DNA from: Paramesorhizobium salinisoli
GTDB taxonomy: Bacteria; Pseudomonadota; Alphaproteobacteria; Rhizobiales; Rhizobiaceae
Direction of reading: 5' to 3'
Assembly (NCBI RefSeq): GCF_003335045.1
Contig: NZ_QOZG01000008.1
Location: 171,658-235,657 of the forward strand
DNA length: 64,000 nt
A program made the position numbers and the translations under genes. The notes beneath the pieces are model-generated. The model saw nothing but the letters and a program-made list of their open reading frames with translations. It did no database searches and was not told the DNA's origin. Positions 17,735 through 27,410 of the stretch are shown piece by piece. The number at the start of each line of letters is the position of its first letter. Positions within the stretch are counted from its first letter, which is position 1.

Positions 17735-18241
17735 TCAGTTCCAGGTGAAGGCGATCTTCTTCAACGTCTTGCCGTCGAAGCATTCGATGCCTTCGGCAAT
17801 GTCGCGACCGCCGGCGCCGCGATAGAAGGAGAGGGCGAGGCTATTGTCCTCGAGCGCCCAGACGACAGTGCCGTTGAGCCCCATATCGGCCAGGCAGCGG
17901 CGGGCGGTGCGCAGCAGCCGGCCGCCGAGGCCGATGCCCTGATATTCGGGCTTGATATAAAGCTCGTAGATTTCGCCCTTCTGCGCGAGCTGGCGTGCCC
18001 TGTTGGAGCCGAGCGTCGCGTAGCCGACAACTTCCCCGCCGACTTCCGCGACCAATACCTGCGTAGAGTTGCGAATGGCGCGGGCCCACCATTCTGACCT
18101 GCGACGCTGCAGCATGGCGTTGAGCGCCTTGTGCGGGATGATCCCGGAATAGGCCCCCCGCCAAGCTTCATGGTGCACATCCGCGATCGCGGTTGCGTCC
18201 TCGATGGTAGCTCGCCTGATGTCGATGGTCAGCGTTGTCAT
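17735..18241 (-). CDS. GNAT family N-acetyltransferase
   Basis: A 168-residue single-domain GNAT protein. It begins [27 protein letters not shown], the first beta strand and helix of the fold, and carries the acetyl-CoA pyrophosphate-binding loop [18 protein letters not shown] (Q/R-x-x-G-x-G/A) about residues 103-120. [13 protein letters not shown] follows as the fourth motif. Substrate cannot be deduced; possibilities include RimI-like protein acetylation or small amines. It is on the same strand as ppa, 127 bp upstream of it, and 167 bp downstream of the typA end. Confidence 0.87.
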   Translation of the reverse strand: MTTLTIDIRRATIEDATAIADVHHEAWRGAYSGIIPHKALNAMLQRRRSEWWARAIRNSTQVLVAEVGGEVVGYATLGSNRARQLAQKGEIYELYIKPEYQGIGLGGRLLRTARRCLADMGLNGTVVWALEDNSLALSFYRGAGGRDIAEGIECFDGKTLKKIAFTWN

Positions 18242-18350
18242 AGCCTCTTAAACATACGCGCAGCCAGATGCCGGCGGCAATGAAAAAGAGGCGCAATCCC
18301 CAGGCAGCAGATAAAGATGGTGCAGATACCGTTTCCAACAGGCGGGTGGC

Positions 18351-18384
18351 AAAAAGAAAAACGGCGCCGGATGTCCGGCGCCGT
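18351..18384 (-). terminator. Rho-independent terminator, 3' of typA
   Basis: Read on the minus strand, a GC-rich inverted repeat (ACGGCGCCGGA and its complement, 18361-18384) with a very short centre is followed by TTTTTCTTTTT. It ends 25 bases after the typA stop. Confidence 0.8.
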
Positions 18385-18408
18385 GGTCTGCTTGGAAACT
18401 CTATTTGT

Positions 18409-20235
18409 TTATGCGACGGTCCGGCTCTTCTCCGAGCGCTTGCGCTCGTTCGGGTCGAGATACATCTTGCGCAGGCGGATGTTCTTGGGCGTCACTTCCA
18501 TCAACTCATCGTCCTGGATCCAGGAGAGCGCGCGATCGAGCGTCATGCGAATCGGCGGGGTGAGCTTGACCGCCTCGTCCTTGCCGGCGGCGCGGATGTT
18601 GGTGAGCTGCTTGCCCTTCAGCACGTTGACCTCAAGGTCATTGTCCCTGGAGTGGATGCCGATGATCATGCCCTGATAGACCTTCTCGCCCGGCTCGATG
18701 ATCATCGGGCCGCGATCTTCCAGATTGAACATGGCGTAAGCGACGGCCTCGCCGGAAGCGTTGGAGAGGAGGACGCCGTTGGTCCGGCCACCGATCACGC
18801 CCTTGAATGGCTGATAATCGTGGAAGAGGCGGTTCATGATCGCCGTGCCGCGCGTATCCGTTAGAAGCTCCGACTGATAGCCGATCAGGCCACGGGTCGG
18901 CGCGTAGAAGCGCAGGCGCAACCTATTGCCGCCCGAAGGACGCAGCTCGACCATTTCGGCCTTTCGCTCGGACATCTTCTGCACGACGACGCCGGAATGC
19001 TCTTCGTCGACGTCGATGACGACTTCCTCGATCGGCTCCATCAGCGTGCCGTTCTCGTCCTTGTGCATGACGACACGCGGGCGCGAGACGGCGAGCTCGA
19101 AGCCCTCGCGGCGCATGGTCTCGATGAGAACAGCCAACTGCAATTCGCCGCGCCCGGAAACGTAGAACGAATCCTTGCCCTCGGCTTCCTCGATCTTCAG
19201 CGCGACATTGCCTTCGGCTTCCTTCAGCAGACGATCGCGGATGACTCGGCTCGTCACCTTGTCACCCTCGGTGCCGGCAAGCGGGCTATCGTTGACGATG
19301 AAGGACATGGTGACCGTCGGCGGGTCGATGGGCTGCGCATGAAGCGCTTCGGTGACGGACGGATCGCAGAACGTGTCGGCGACGGTGCCTTTGGAGAGGC
19401 CGGCGATGGCGACGATGTCGCCTGCATGGGCCTCCTCGATCGGCGTACGCTCGATACCGCGGAAAGCGAGGATCTTTGAAATACGGCCCGTTTCGATGAG
19501 CTTGCCGTCCTGGCCAAGCACCTTGACGGCCTGGTTCGGCTTGATCGAACCCGAATGGATGCGGCCGGTGATGATGCGACCGAGGAACGGGTTGGCTTCG
19601 AGGATCGTGCCGATCATCCGGAACGCGCCGTCAGCGTCACCGACGCTCGGCTCCGGAACATGTTGCAGAACGAGATCCAGGAGCGGGGCAAGACCCTGGT
19701 CCTTCGGGCCTTCCGGCTTGACGTTCATCCAGCCGTCGCGGCCAGAACCGTAAAGGATCGGGAAGTCGAGCTGCTCATCGGTGGCGTCGAGATTGGCGAA
19801 GAGGTCGAAGACTTCGTTGATGACTTCCTCATGACGACCATCCGGGCGGTCGATCTTGTTGATCGCGACGATCGGCTTGAGGCCAACCTTCAGCGCCTTG
19901 CCGACGACGAACTTGGTCTGTGGCATCGGGCCCTCGGAGGCGTCGACCAGAACGATCGCGCCATCCACCATCGAAAGGATACGCTCGACCTCACCGCCGA
20001 AATCGGCATGGCCCGGGGTGTCGACGATGTTGATGCGGACGCCCTTCCACTCGACGGATGTCGCCTTGGCAAGGATGGTGATGCCGCGTTCCTTTTCGAG
20101 ATCGTTTGAATCCATGACGCGTTCTGCAACGCGCTGGTTCTCACGAAACGAGCCGGACTGTTTCAGAAGTTCGTCGACGAGGGTGGTCTTCCCGTGATCG
20201 ACGTGGGCGATGATCGCGATGTTGCGCAATTGCAT
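18409..20235 (-). CDS. typA: Ribosome-associated GTPase TypA/BipA
   Basis: A translational GTPase of the EF-G family that binds the ribosome and is needed under cold and other stress, with roles in 50S assembly. The start is ATG 20235 ([19 protein letters not shown]), giving 608 residues; a GTG three codons earlier is possible. The G-domain motifs are visible: AHVDHGKTT (G1), RGITI (G2), [11 protein letters not shown] (G3) and NKIDRPDGR (G4). Domain II, the EF-G-like domain III and the TypA-specific C-terminal domain ([18 protein letters not shown]) follow. A strong terminator lies 25 bp after the stop, and mgtE lies upstream on the same strand. Confidence 0.96.
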   Translation of the reverse strand: MQLRNIAIIAHVDHGKTTLVDELLKQSGSFRENQRVAERVMDSNDLEKERGITILAKATSVEWKGVRINIVDTPGHADFGGEVERILSMVDGAIVLVDASEGPMPQTKFVVGKALKVGLKPIVAINKIDRPDGRHEEVINEVFDLFANLDATDEQLDFPILYGSGRDGWMNVKPEGPKDQGLAPLLDLVLQHVPEPSVGDADGAFRMIGTILEANPFLGRIITGRIHSGSIKPNQAVKVLGQDGKLIETGRISKILAFRGIERTPIEEAHAGDIVAIAGLSKGTVADTFCDPSVTEALHAQPIDPPTVTMSFIVNDSPLAGTEGDKVTSRVIRDRLLKEAEGNVALKIEEAEGKDSFYVSGRGELQLAVLIETMRREGFELAVSRPRVVMHKDENGTLMEPIEEVVIDVDEEHSGVVVQKMSERKAEMVELRPSGGNRLRLRFYAPTRGLIGYQSELLTDTRGTAIMNRLFHDYQPFKGVIGGRTNGVLLSNASGEAVAYAMFNLEDRGPMIIEPGEKVYQGMIIGIHSRDNDLEVNVLKGKQLTNIRAAGKDEAVKLTPPIRMTLDRALSWIQDDELMEVTPKNIRLRKMYLDPNERKRSEKSRTVA

Positions 20236-20402
20236 GTGGGTCACTCTGTAAAAGGGGGTTGGGACGCCGCCATGCGAACGCCGCTGTCATTTGCCGCGCT
20301 GCATACAGGTTTTTCCGCGTCTGCGAAAGGGGGAGGCGCATTTATCGGTTACCGGCAACTTCCCGGACACATAAGAGCATCCGGGAATACCAGTCCTGAC
20401 CC

Positions 20403-21803
20403 TTAAAGTAATGTGCCGGACAGGAAGATCAAGGCCACGCTGAAATAGATGACCAGTCCGGTGACGTCGACCAGCGTCGCGACGAAGGGCGCCGAAGCAC
20501 TCGCCGGATCGAAACCGAGCCTTTGCAGGATAAAGGGCAGCATCGATCCGGAGAGAGAGCCGAAGGTGACGATGCCGACCAATGCGGCGGCGATGGTGGC
20601 GGCGATCAGCATCCAGTGGGGGCCGTAATCATAGAGGCCGAGCATCTGCCATGTGGTGATGCGAATCAGGCAAATGATGCCGAGCAGTGAGCCGAGCGCG
20701 AACCCGGTCGGCAACTCACGCAGTGCAACCTTCCACCAATCGCGCAATTTGATGTCCTGAAGCGCCAGTGCGCGGATCAGCAGCGAGGTCGCCTGGGAGC
20801 CGGAATTGCCGCCCGAGCTCATGACAAGCGGAATGAACAGCGCCAGAACCACAGCTTTTTCAAGCTCGACCTCGAAATACTGCATTGCGCTTGCGGTGAG
20901 CATCTCGCTGAGGAAAAGGATGCTGAGCCAGCCGCCGCGCTTTCTCAGCATTTCGAGGAAGCCGATCTCCATATAGGGCTTGGTGATCGCCTCCAGACCA
21001 CCGAACTTATAGGTATCCTCGGTCATTTCATGGGTCATGGCGTCAAGCACGTCATCGACAGTGACGATGCCGATGACGTGCCTGTCATCATCGACCACAG
21101 GCACCGCAAGCAGATCGTGCTTGCGGAAGAGCCGGGCGACGTCCTCGCGATCAGTCAGCGGCGAAATGGTGACGGGATTGCCGTCGTGCCCGACGGAAAT
21201 GATCGGCGTACCCGGTTCGCTGGTGATCAGGCGGCGTAGCGTGACGACGCGTTGCAGCACCTTCGTCGCGGGATCGACGACGTAGATGGCGTAGACCGTC
21301 TCGCGCGAGCGCTCCACGTCGCGGATATGTTGCAGAGTCCGGGAAACCGTCCATGTCGCTGGCACGGAGATGAGCTCGGTCGTCATCAGGCTGCCGGCGG
21401 TATCGGGCGGATAATGGAGCAGCTTTTTCAGTGCAGCCTTGGTTTCCGTGTCGAGAATGGCGAAAAGCCGCGTGCGTGCGGGATCTTCCAACTCCTGAAA
21501 GATATCGGTGACCCTATCCGCCGACATTGCATCGAGAAAGCCGCCGGCCAGATTGAGCGGCAGGTTCTCGAAGATCTCGTCGGTCCGGCGCAGTTCCGGC
21601 CGGTCGAGCAGGTTAACGGCCTGCTCATGCGGCAAATGGGCGATTGCGGCGATCGCGTCGTCTATATCGAGGTCGTTGAGGATTTCGATTGCGTCAGCGG
21701 GATGCATTCCAGCAAGACGGTGTGCAATCACAGCTGCCGGAAGATCGGAGCCATCAAGGATTTCCGGGTTGAAGACTTCCGGGGGAAATTTGTTCTGGGT
21801 CAT
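20403..21803 (-). CDS. mgtE: Magnesium transporter MgtE
   Basis: A channel-like Mg2+ importer of the inner membrane. The start is ATG 21803 (MTQNKFPPEVF), preceded by GGAAAGG, giving 466 residues; ATG-led frames open 15 codons earlier lack that site. The N domain has MgtE repeats (ADAIEILNDLDIDDAIAAI), followed by paired CBS domains (residues ~140-260) with GIVTVDDVLDAM and a plug helix. The five-helix membrane domain has the pore motif MSSGGNSGSQATSL. CBS and N domains sense cytosolic Mg2+ in this family. No Mg2+ riboswitch could be recognised in the 320 bp upstream, although a tandem repeat occurs there. Confidence 0.95.
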   Translation of the reverse strand: MTQNKFPPEVFNPEILDGSDLPAAVIAHRLAGMHPADAIEILNDLDIDDAIAAIAHLPHEQAVNLLDRPELRRTDEIFENLPLNLAGGFLDAMSADRVTDIFQELEDPARTRLFAILDTETKAALKKLLHYPPDTAGSLMTTELISVPATWTVSRTLQHIRDVERSRETVYAIYVVDPATKVLQRVVTLRRLITSEPGTPIISVGHDGNPVTISPLTDREDVARLFRKHDLLAVPVVDDDRHVIGIVTVDDVLDAMTHEMTEDTYKFGGLEAITKPYMEIGFLEMLRKRGGWLSILFLSEMLTASAMQYFEVELEKAVVLALFIPLVMSSGGNSGSQATSLLIRALALQDIKLRDWWKVALRELPTGFALGSLLGIICLIRITTWQMLGLYDYGPHWMLIAATIAAALVGIVTFGSLSGSMLPFILQRLGFDPASASAPFVATLVDVTGLVIYFSVALIFLSGTLL

Positions 21804-22007
21804 CGGTTTGCCTTTCCGTCGATCCGCCGTCATGGCAGATCGTGACAAACCGATCGCAAGCGATCAGATCACGTCGGCCGATGACGGCTGGGACAATCGA
21901 CTGGGACTGTCGCTTGGCATGAGAGTTGAACTCCGGTTAAAAAATCGTCGTTGCGTTGTCTGAGTAGTATCCGCGACGATGTTGCTTCATGTGCTCCCGA
22001 GTTCCTT

Positions 22008-22039
22008 CAAAGTCAAGGGCTTGCAAAGTCAGGGGCTTG
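22008..22039. repeat. Tandem 16-bp direct repeat in the mgtE/M3-peptidase divergent region
   Basis: CAAAGTCAAGGGCTTG at 22008-22023 is followed at once by CAAAGTCAGGGGCTTG at 22024-22039, 15 of 16 bases alike. A partial third element, CGGCTTGCTTG, comes next. The repeat sits in the 320 bp between the divergent mgtE and M3-peptidase starts, about 85 bases before the latter. It may be a pair of activator sites or a simple slippage product; nothing else in the space is recognisable. Confidence 0.7.
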
Positions 22040-22123
22040 CGGCTTGCTTGTCTTGTGGCGCGGCCTCCGGAGGTCTAGATGTGGGGGTGCCAAGTATTCG
22101 CCGTCCCGATTGGAGCCTCGCCC

Positions 22124-24175
22124 ATGTCCAGCACGAAAGCCGCCGTCAATCCTGCCCTGTCCGTTTGGTCGGGTCCTCTGGGTCTTCCGGATTTCACCGC
22201 CTTTTCCGATGATGATTTCGGGCCTGCATTCGATGCCGCGCTTGCTGGGGACATGGCGGAGATCGAAGCGATTGCAGCAGCCTCGGAAACCCCCACCATC
22301 GACAACACGCTGAAGGCGCTGCAGCTTACCGGCAAGGCGCTCGAACACGTCTCGGCGATCTTCTGGCTGCGCGCCGGAGCGCATACCAACGACACCATCC
22401 AGGCGCTGGAGCGCGAGATCGCGCCGAAAATGTCGCGGCATTATTCGAAGATCATGATGGACAGCCGGCTCTTTGGCCGCATCGATGCGCTCTACACCGC
22501 GCGCGACACGCTCGGACTCGACGAGGAAACGCTGCGGGTCCTGGAGAAGATCTGGAAGCGTTTCGTGCGCAGCGGCGCGAAGCTCGACGAAGCCGGCAAG
22601 GCGCGGCTGACCGACATCAATGAGAAACTGGCGGCGCTTGGCGCGCAGTTCGGGCAAAATGTGTTGAAGGATGAGGCCGACTGGGCCCTGTTCATCACGG
22701 ATGAGGCCGAACTTGCGGGGTTGCCGGATTTCGTGCGCCATGCGATGCGCGGCGCGGCGGAGGAGCGTGGGCGGCCCGATGCCTGGGCGGTGACCTTGGC
22801 GCGCTCGGTCATCGAGCCCTTCCTGTCGTTTTCGGAAAACCGGAGCTTGCGCGAAAAGGCGTTTCACGCCTGGGCGAAGCGTGGCGAGAATGGCGGCTCG
22901 TCGGATAACCGCGCCATCGTGACCGAGACGGTCGCACTGCGGGCGGAAATGGCGAAACTGCTGGGATATGAAAGCTATGCCGCCTACAAGCTAGACGATA
23001 CGATGGCGAAGACGCCTGAAGCGGTGATGGGCCTGCTCGAACCGGTCTGGGAAAAAGCACGGGCGCGCGCCGCACAGGAGGAGGCGGAACTCGAACGGCT
23101 GATCGCCGCCGAGGGTCGCAATCACAAGGTGGCGCCATGGGACTGGCGCTATTACGCGGAAAAGCGGCGGGCCGAACGCTTCGCCTTCGACGAGGCGGAG
23201 CTGAAGCCTTATCTCCAACTCGAAAAGATCATTGAGGCATCGTTCGCCGTCGCCACCCGCCTGTTCGGCATCCATTTCGAGGAGAAGCAAGGCATTCCGA
23301 CATGGCACCCTGACGTGCGTGTCTGGGAGGTAAAGAATCCCGATGGCAGTCGCCGAGGACTGTTCCTCGCCGATTATTTCGCCCGGCAGTCGAAGCGGTC
23401 GGGCGCGTGGATGAGCGCGCTGCAATCCCAGCACAAGCTCGACGGTGGCGCGGAGCCGATCATCTACAACGTGATGAATTTCGCCAAGCCTTCGAAGGGC
23501 GAGCCGGCGTTGCTGTCGCTCGATGGCGCGCGCACGCTTTTCCACGAATTCGGCCATGCGCTGCACGGGCTGTTGTCTGATGTGACATGGCCGGCGATAT
23601 CGGGCACCGCGGTGTCGCGCGATTTAGTTGAACTGCCGTCGCAGCTCTACGAGCATTGGCTGACCGTGCCGGAGGTGTTGGAAAAATATGCGCTGCACTA
23701 TCGCACGGGCGAGCCGATGCCGAAGGCGCTTCTCGACAAGATGCTGGCGGCAAAGACCGTCAATGCCGGTTTCGACACGGTGGAATTCACGGCATCCGCC
23801 TTGGTGGATATGGCATTTCACGCGAGCGGCGAGCCGATTGTCGATGCGCTCGCCTTCGAGACGGAGACGCTGAAAAGGCTTTCGATGCCAGAGGCGATCA
23901 TCATGCGCCATCGCACGCCGCATTTCACCCATGTGTTCTCGGGCGGCGGCTATTCAGCGGGCTATTATTCCTACATGTGGTCCGAAGTGCTCGATGCCGA
24001 TGCCTTCAGCGCCTTCGAGGAGACGGGCGACGCCTTCAATCCCGACCTCGCCGCACGGCTCAAACGCTATATCTATTCAGCCGGCGGGGCGAAAGATCCG
24101 GAAGTGCTCTACAAGTCCTTCCGTGGCAAGATGCCGACGCCGGATGCAATGATCGAAAAGCGTGGGCTTGCCTGA
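22124..24175 (+). CDS. M3 family oligopeptidase (Dcp/OpdA-like)
   Basis: A zinc metallopeptidase that degrades oligopeptides. With ATG 22124 (MSSTKAAVNPALSVW; GGAG upstream) it has 683 residues, normal for the Dcp/thimet family; an upstream in-frame start lacks family similarity. The zinc site HEFGHALH lies at about 474-481, with the third ligand glutamate expected about 25 residues further on (the SRDLVELPSQLYEHW block fits). FSGGGYSAGYYSYMWSEVL near the C-terminus is the conserved substrate-binding segment. No signal peptide is visible, so it should be cytosolic. Dipeptidyl carboxypeptidase and oligopeptidase A cannot be told apart by eye. Confidence 0.93.
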   Translation: MSSTKAAVNPALSVWSGPLGLPDFTAFSDDDFGPAFDAALAGDMAEIEAIAAASETPTIDNTLKALQLTGKALEHVSAIFWLRAGAHTNDTIQALEREIAPKMSRHYSKIMMDSRLFGRIDALYTARDTLGLDEETLRVLEKIWKRFVRSGAKLDEAGKARLTDINEKLAALGAQFGQNVLKDEADWALFITDEAELAGLPDFVRHAMRGAAEERGRPDAWAVTLARSVIEPFLSFSENRSLREKAFHAWAKRGENGGSSDNRAIVTETVALRAEMAKLLGYESYAAYKLDDTMAKTPEAVMGLLEPVWEKARARAAQEEAELERLIAAEGRNHKVAPWDWRYYAEKRRAERFAFDEAELKPYLQLEKIIEASFAVATRLFGIHFEEKQGIPTWHPDVRVWEVKNPDGSRRGLFLADYFARQSKRSGAWMSALQSQHKLDGGAEPIIYNVMNFAKPSKGEPALLSLDGARTLFHEFGHALHGLLSDVTWPAISGTAVSRDLVELPSQLYEHWLTVPEVLEKYALHYRTGEPMPKALLDKMLAAKTVNAGFDTVEFTASALVDMAFHASGEPIVDALAFETETLKRLSMPEAIIMRHRTPHFTHVFSGGGYSAGYYSYMWSEVLDADAFSAFEETGDAFNPDLAARLKRYIYSAGGAKDPEVLYKSFRGKMPTPDAMIEKRGLA

Positions 24176-24185
24176 GTTTTTCAAG

Positions 24186-24216
24186 CTTCTCAGCCATGGG
24201 TCGCACGGCTGAGGAG
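24186..24216 (+). terminator. Possible hairpin terminator after the M3 peptidase gene
   Basis: A ten-base stem including one G-U pair (24186-24195 with 24207-24216) and an 11-base loop lies just after the stop. No T-run follows on the plus strand, so factor-independent termination is uncertain. Confidence 0.35.
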
Positions 24217-24235
24217 AAATGCGGGGTAAACCGGC

Positions 24236-24442
24236 TCAATACTCGCCGAGCTTGATGTCAGGCGTGTAATCGACACCTTCGACCTGCTTCACCACGGCCT
24301 GGCCGCAATGGAGCGTGCCGGTCAAGGCATTGAAGGTGTAGGCGGGGCTGCCATGGAGCTGCCAGCCCTTGTTCAGGGCCGCCGTGACGCGGTGGCAGAA
24401 CTGGGCATCGTCGGGGCCGGTGATAAATCGGAAAAGCTTCAT
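24236..24442 (-). CDS. DUF1737 domain-containing small protein
   Basis: A 68-residue protein (MKLFRFITGPDDAQFCHRVTAALNKGW...). The FCHRVTAALNKGWQLHGSPAYTF segment matches DUF1737, a short domain found alone or at the end of other proteins, with no known function. The ATG overlaps the stop of the upstream CoA-ester lyase gene by four bases (ATGA), so the two are translationally coupled. In Rhizobiales DUF1737 genes are often found in such pairs. A role linked to the lyase is possible but unproven. Confidence 0.8.
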   Translation of the reverse strand: MKLFRFITGPDDAQFCHRVTAALNKGWQLHGSPAYTFNALTGTLHCGQAVVKQVEGVDYTPDIKLGEY

Positions 24443-25341
24443 TTTCTCTCGATATCCTTATGTGGTGTTGCGATCCTGTTCGCCTTGGTGAGACATTTTT
24501 CGGCCATGGCCAGATGCAGCCGCTCGACCATCCTGCCGTTGAGGGACAGGACGCCTTTATCGGCATTTTCGGGCCTCATGAAAAGCTCGACGATGGCGCG
24601 GGCTTCGGCGACCTCCGTTTCATCAGGCGAGAACGATCGGTTGGCCTCATCGATCTGGGAGGGGTGGATGAGCGTCTTGCCGTCAAAGCCCATGGCGGCG
24701 CCCTGCCGGCACTCGCGCCCGAAGCCGGCCGGGTCTGCGAAATCATTAAAAACGCCATCGAGGACATCGAGCCCACCGGCGCGAGCGGCAAGCACGATTT
24801 GCATCAGCCAGGGAACCAGGAATTTCCGATCGCCTGCAAGGTGTACGCCCGTCTCGCGGGCGATGTCGTTGGGGCCGACGACGAAGCAGCCGAGCCGCGC
24901 GGACGAATGAGAGCCGAGCCGCGCCACCTCATCCGCGTTGAGGATGCCGCGTGGGGTCTCGATCATCGCCCATAGGCCCAATGTGTCGGCGGCATCGGCT
25001 TCGTCGAGCGCGGTTGCCGCCTCGATCAGATCGCGCGGATGCTCCACCTTGGGAAGAAGGATCGCATCCGGATTGCAGGCGCGTGCGGCAAGGATGTCCT
25101 CGCCACCCCATTGCGAGACCAGCGGATTGATACGGATGATGCGCTCGCAGCCAGCGGCGGGATGCGCGCGGAAATGTGCCCGCAACGCTTCGCGTGCTTC
25201 AGCCTTTACTTCGGGCGCAACTGAATCCTCAAGATCGTAGATAATGGCGTCCGCGGCGAGCGTTGCCGATTTCTGCAACGCTCGTGGGTTGGAAGCTGGG
25301 ACATAGAGCACGGAACGGCGCGAGCGAGGAATATTCTTCAT
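24439..25341 (-). CDS. CoA-ester lyase of the HpcH/HpaI aldolase (CitE-like) family
   Basis: A 300-residue TIM-barrel protein related to CitE, malyl-CoA lyase and L-malyl-CoA/beta-methylmalyl-CoA lyase. Family motifs are RRSVLYVPASNPRALQKS at the start, DAIIYDLEDSVAPEVKAEAR with its Mg2+-binding acidic residues, RINPL, MIETPRGI and the late FDGKTLIHPSQIDEAN. These support a Mg2+-dependent C-C lyase or thioesterase on a dicarboxylyl-CoA. The citrate-lyase partners CitF and CitD are absent, so it is not a citrate lyase subunit. It overlaps the DUF1737 gene by four bases and lies upstream of it on the same strand. Confidence 0.88.
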   Translation of the reverse strand: MKNIPRSRRSVLYVPASNPRALQKSATLAADAIIYDLEDSVAPEVKAEAREALRAHFRAHPAAGCERIIRINPLVSQWGGEDILAARACNPDAILLPKVEHPRDLIEAATALDEADAADTLGLWAMIETPRGILNADEVARLGSHSSARLGCFVVGPNDIARETGVHLAGDRKFLVPWLMQIVLAARAGGLDVLDGVFNDFADPAGFGRECRQGAAMGFDGKTLIHPSQIDEANRSFSPDETEVAEARAIVELFMRPENADKGVLSLNGRMVERLHLAMAEKCLTKANRIATPHKDIERK

Positions 25342-25577
25342 GTCTGCTTTTTGCCTTTATCCGTGGCGGCGCGCAAGCGCGGAGCCGGTGGCTTCAGCTC
25401 TCTTGAATGCATGTGCCTGTTCGCCTATTTGTGCGTAGGGCAGGAAAGCGCCCGCCGTCTGCGGCAAATGCCATGGTAAAGCTTCCGGTCTTTCGTTTCC
25501 TGTCCATGCGGCGGCAGAACGGCAATGCAGGCTCCCGTTCATGAAAAAGCCGTTCGCCTGATTAAGGAGCGAACTCC

Positions 25578-26060
25578 GTGACTATGCAATCTTTGGTAAA
25601 AATGTCCGGGACGGTACCGCCGCCCGATTTCAAGCAGCAGGCCAAGCGGCTGCGTCAGGCTTTGAGCGATGAAGGTATCGCGATCAGCCATGCCAGGGCG
25701 CTGGAGCTCGTCGCCCGCCAGGTAGGCGCGCGCGACTGGAACACGCTTGCCGCGACGTCCGCCGCAAAGCCGGCGGTTGAAGAAAAGGCCGATATGAAAG
25801 CCGCTCCGTTCTCTGTCGGCAGCGATGTCGAGGGAACGTTCAACGGCAATCCGGTCAACGGCCGGGTCATCGGCGTGGAAGAGACGATCAAGCGTGATTT
25901 GTGGCGCGTGACAGTGGCTTTCGATCCGCCGGTCGACGTGGTGACGTCGCCGCTGTTTTCGGCGCTCCGCACGCGGCTGACCACGATCGTCGGGGCTGAC
26001 GGACGTTCGCGCCGCCTGACCGGCACCGAAACGGGCGTGATGGCATTGCGGCAGCGATAA
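25578..26060 (+). CDS. Glyoxalase-related (Glyoxalase_8-like N-terminal domain) protein
   Basis: A 160-residue protein. Residues ~17-58 ([43 protein letters not shown]) match the short helical domain that begins many glyoxalase-superfamily proteins in Proteobacteria. The C-terminal part has beta-rich sequence ([34 protein letters not shown]) that I do not assign to a glyoxalase fold. AAGGAGCG lies seven bases before GTG 25578, which I prefer to ATG 25584. No metal-site residues of a true glyoxalase are apparent, so an enzyme activity should not be assumed. It is a conserved but uncharacterised protein, transcribed alone or with leuD. Confidence 0.75.
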   Translation: MTMQSLVKMSGTVPPPDFKQQAKRLRQALSDEGIAISHARALELVARQVGARDWNTLAATSAAKPAVEEKADMKAAPFSVGSDVEGTFNGNPVNGRVIGVEETIKRDLWRVTVAFDPPVDVVTSPLFSALRTRLTTIVGADGRSRRLTGTETGVMALRQR

Positions 26061-26202
26061 TCACATATGGCGCGAGGGCGGGTTCAGGCCTGCCCTCGCG
26101 GATCCTCGCCGGCGCTGGAGCCGGGCGTTCGGGTCTTTGACTCCGCGCCAAGCTGGTGTAAAGCGTTGCGCTTGGAAAAATATCAAGCCGACAGGTCAGA
26201 TT

Positions 26203-26808
26203 ATGGACAAGTTCACCAAGCTCACCGGCGTTGCCGCTCCGTTGCCGATTATCAATATCGACACGGACATGATCATTCCGAAAGATTATCTGAAGACGAT
26301 CAAGCGCACCGGGCTCGGCACAGGGCTTTTCGCGGAGATGCGCTATCTGGAGGACGGTTCGGCAAATCCGGATTTCGTGCTCAACAAGCCAGCTTATCGT
26401 AACGCACAGATCCTCGTCGCCGGCGACAATTTCGGTTGCGGTTCCTCGCGCGAACATGCGCCCTGGGCGCTGCTCGATTTCGGCATCCGTTGCGTGATCT
26501 CGACCTCGTTCGCCGACATTTTCTACAACAACTGCTTCAAGAACGGCATCCTGCCGATCACGGTCAGCCAGGAAGACCTGGACAAGCTGATGGACGATGC
26601 CTCGCGCGGAGCCAATGCGACGCTGACCGTCGATCTGGAAGCCAAGGAAATTCACGGTCCCGACGGCGGTTCGATCCCATTCGACCTCGACGATTTCAAG
26701 CGGCATTGCCTGCTCAATGGCCTCGACGATATCGGCCTGACGATGGAAAAGGCCTCGAGCATTTCCCAGTTCGAGGCAGAGAACGCCGCAAAGCGCCCTT
26801 GGGCCTGA
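26203..26808 (+). CDS. leuD: 3-isopropylmalate dehydratase small subunit
   Basis: The small subunit of isopropylmalate isomerase, which with LeuC converts 2- to 3-isopropylmalate in leucine synthesis. Starting at ATG 26203 ([20 protein letters not shown]) it has the normal 201 residues. The aconitase-swivel signature [21 protein letters not shown] lies near residues 76-96, and [11 protein letters not shown] follows. LeuC, the iron-sulfur partner, is not in this window. leuB lies about 5 kb to the right on the other strand, so the leucine genes are clustered loosely and not in one operon. AGGTCAGATT precedes the start. Confidence 0.96.
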   Translation: MDKFTKLTGVAAPLPIINIDTDMIIPKDYLKTIKRTGLGTGLFAEMRYLEDGSANPDFVLNKPAYRNAQILVAGDNFGCGSSREHAPWALLDFGIRCVISTSFADIFYNNCFKNGILPITVSQEDLDKLMDDASRGANATLTVDLEAKEIHGPDGGSIPFDLDDFKRHCLLNGLDDIGLTMEKASSISQFEAENAAKRPWA

Positions 26809-26890
26809 ATCGCGGATTGATTTCCTTCTGCCGTTGATCGCGACGTCCCGGGTGCCGCTATCTAGCGGCGCCTGACACAAAGGAGAAGAC

Positions 26891-27313
26891 ATGGCCCGCA
26901 CGGATCAGACCGGCGATTGGGCTAAGCGCTATTCACCCTCGCTCGACGAAATGGAATCACTGACGATCGAGGCGTTCGCGCACCTGCCCGAACAGTTTCG
27001 CAGCCTTTGCGGCGACGTCATCATCCAACTCGCTGATTTCCCCGAAGACCAGATCGTCGACGACATGGGGCTGGAGACGCCGTTTGATCTGCTCGGCCTT
27101 TTCGAAGGCGTGGGCATCGGCGAGCGCTTCTCGATGACCACAGGCGATGGGCCGAACAGGATCACGCTCTACCGCCGCGCCATACTCGACTATTGGGCCG
27201 AACATGAGGAAGCGCTGGGCGAGATCGTCACCCATGTGCTGATCCACGAGATCGGTCACCATTTCGGCCTCTCCGACGATGACATGGAAAAGATCGAGGC
27301 GAGTACGGAATAG
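26891..27313 (+). CDS. Metallopeptidase family protein (zincin-like)
   Basis: A 140-residue protein with the zinc-binding HEIGHHFGL (HExxH) near residue 118, followed by acidic residues typical of the PF06262-type minimal zincins. The first half (FAHLPEQFRSLCGDVIIQLADFPEDQIVDDMG) is the conserved leader segment of that family, with GLFEGVGIGERFS in the middle. AAAGGAGAAGAC precedes the ATG. Substrate and role are unknown. It is 82 bp downstream of leuD and may be co-transcribed; a bidirectional terminator follows. Confidence 0.88.
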   Translation: MARTDQTGDWAKRYSPSLDEMESLTIEAFAHLPEQFRSLCGDVIIQLADFPEDQIVDDMGLETPFDLLGLFEGVGIGERFSMTTGDGPNRITLYRRAILDYWAEHEEALGEIVTHVLIHEIGHHFGLSDDDMEKIEASTE

Positions 27314-27363
27314 CTATTTGTTCCGTTGGCCGGCATCAGTCACCCCAGCAATCGGGACATAGA

Positions 27364-27388
27364 AAAGCGCCGGACATGCCGGCGCTTT
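27364..27388. terminator. Bidirectional terminator between the zincin gene and asd
   Basis: A perfect ten-base stem (AAAGCGCCGG at 27364-27373 with its complement at 27379-27388) and a five-base loop, with A and T runs on the two sides. It sits between two convergent genes and can serve both. Confidence 0.8.
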
Positions 27389-27410
27389 CCATAATAGCAA
27401 TGCTGCAAAC

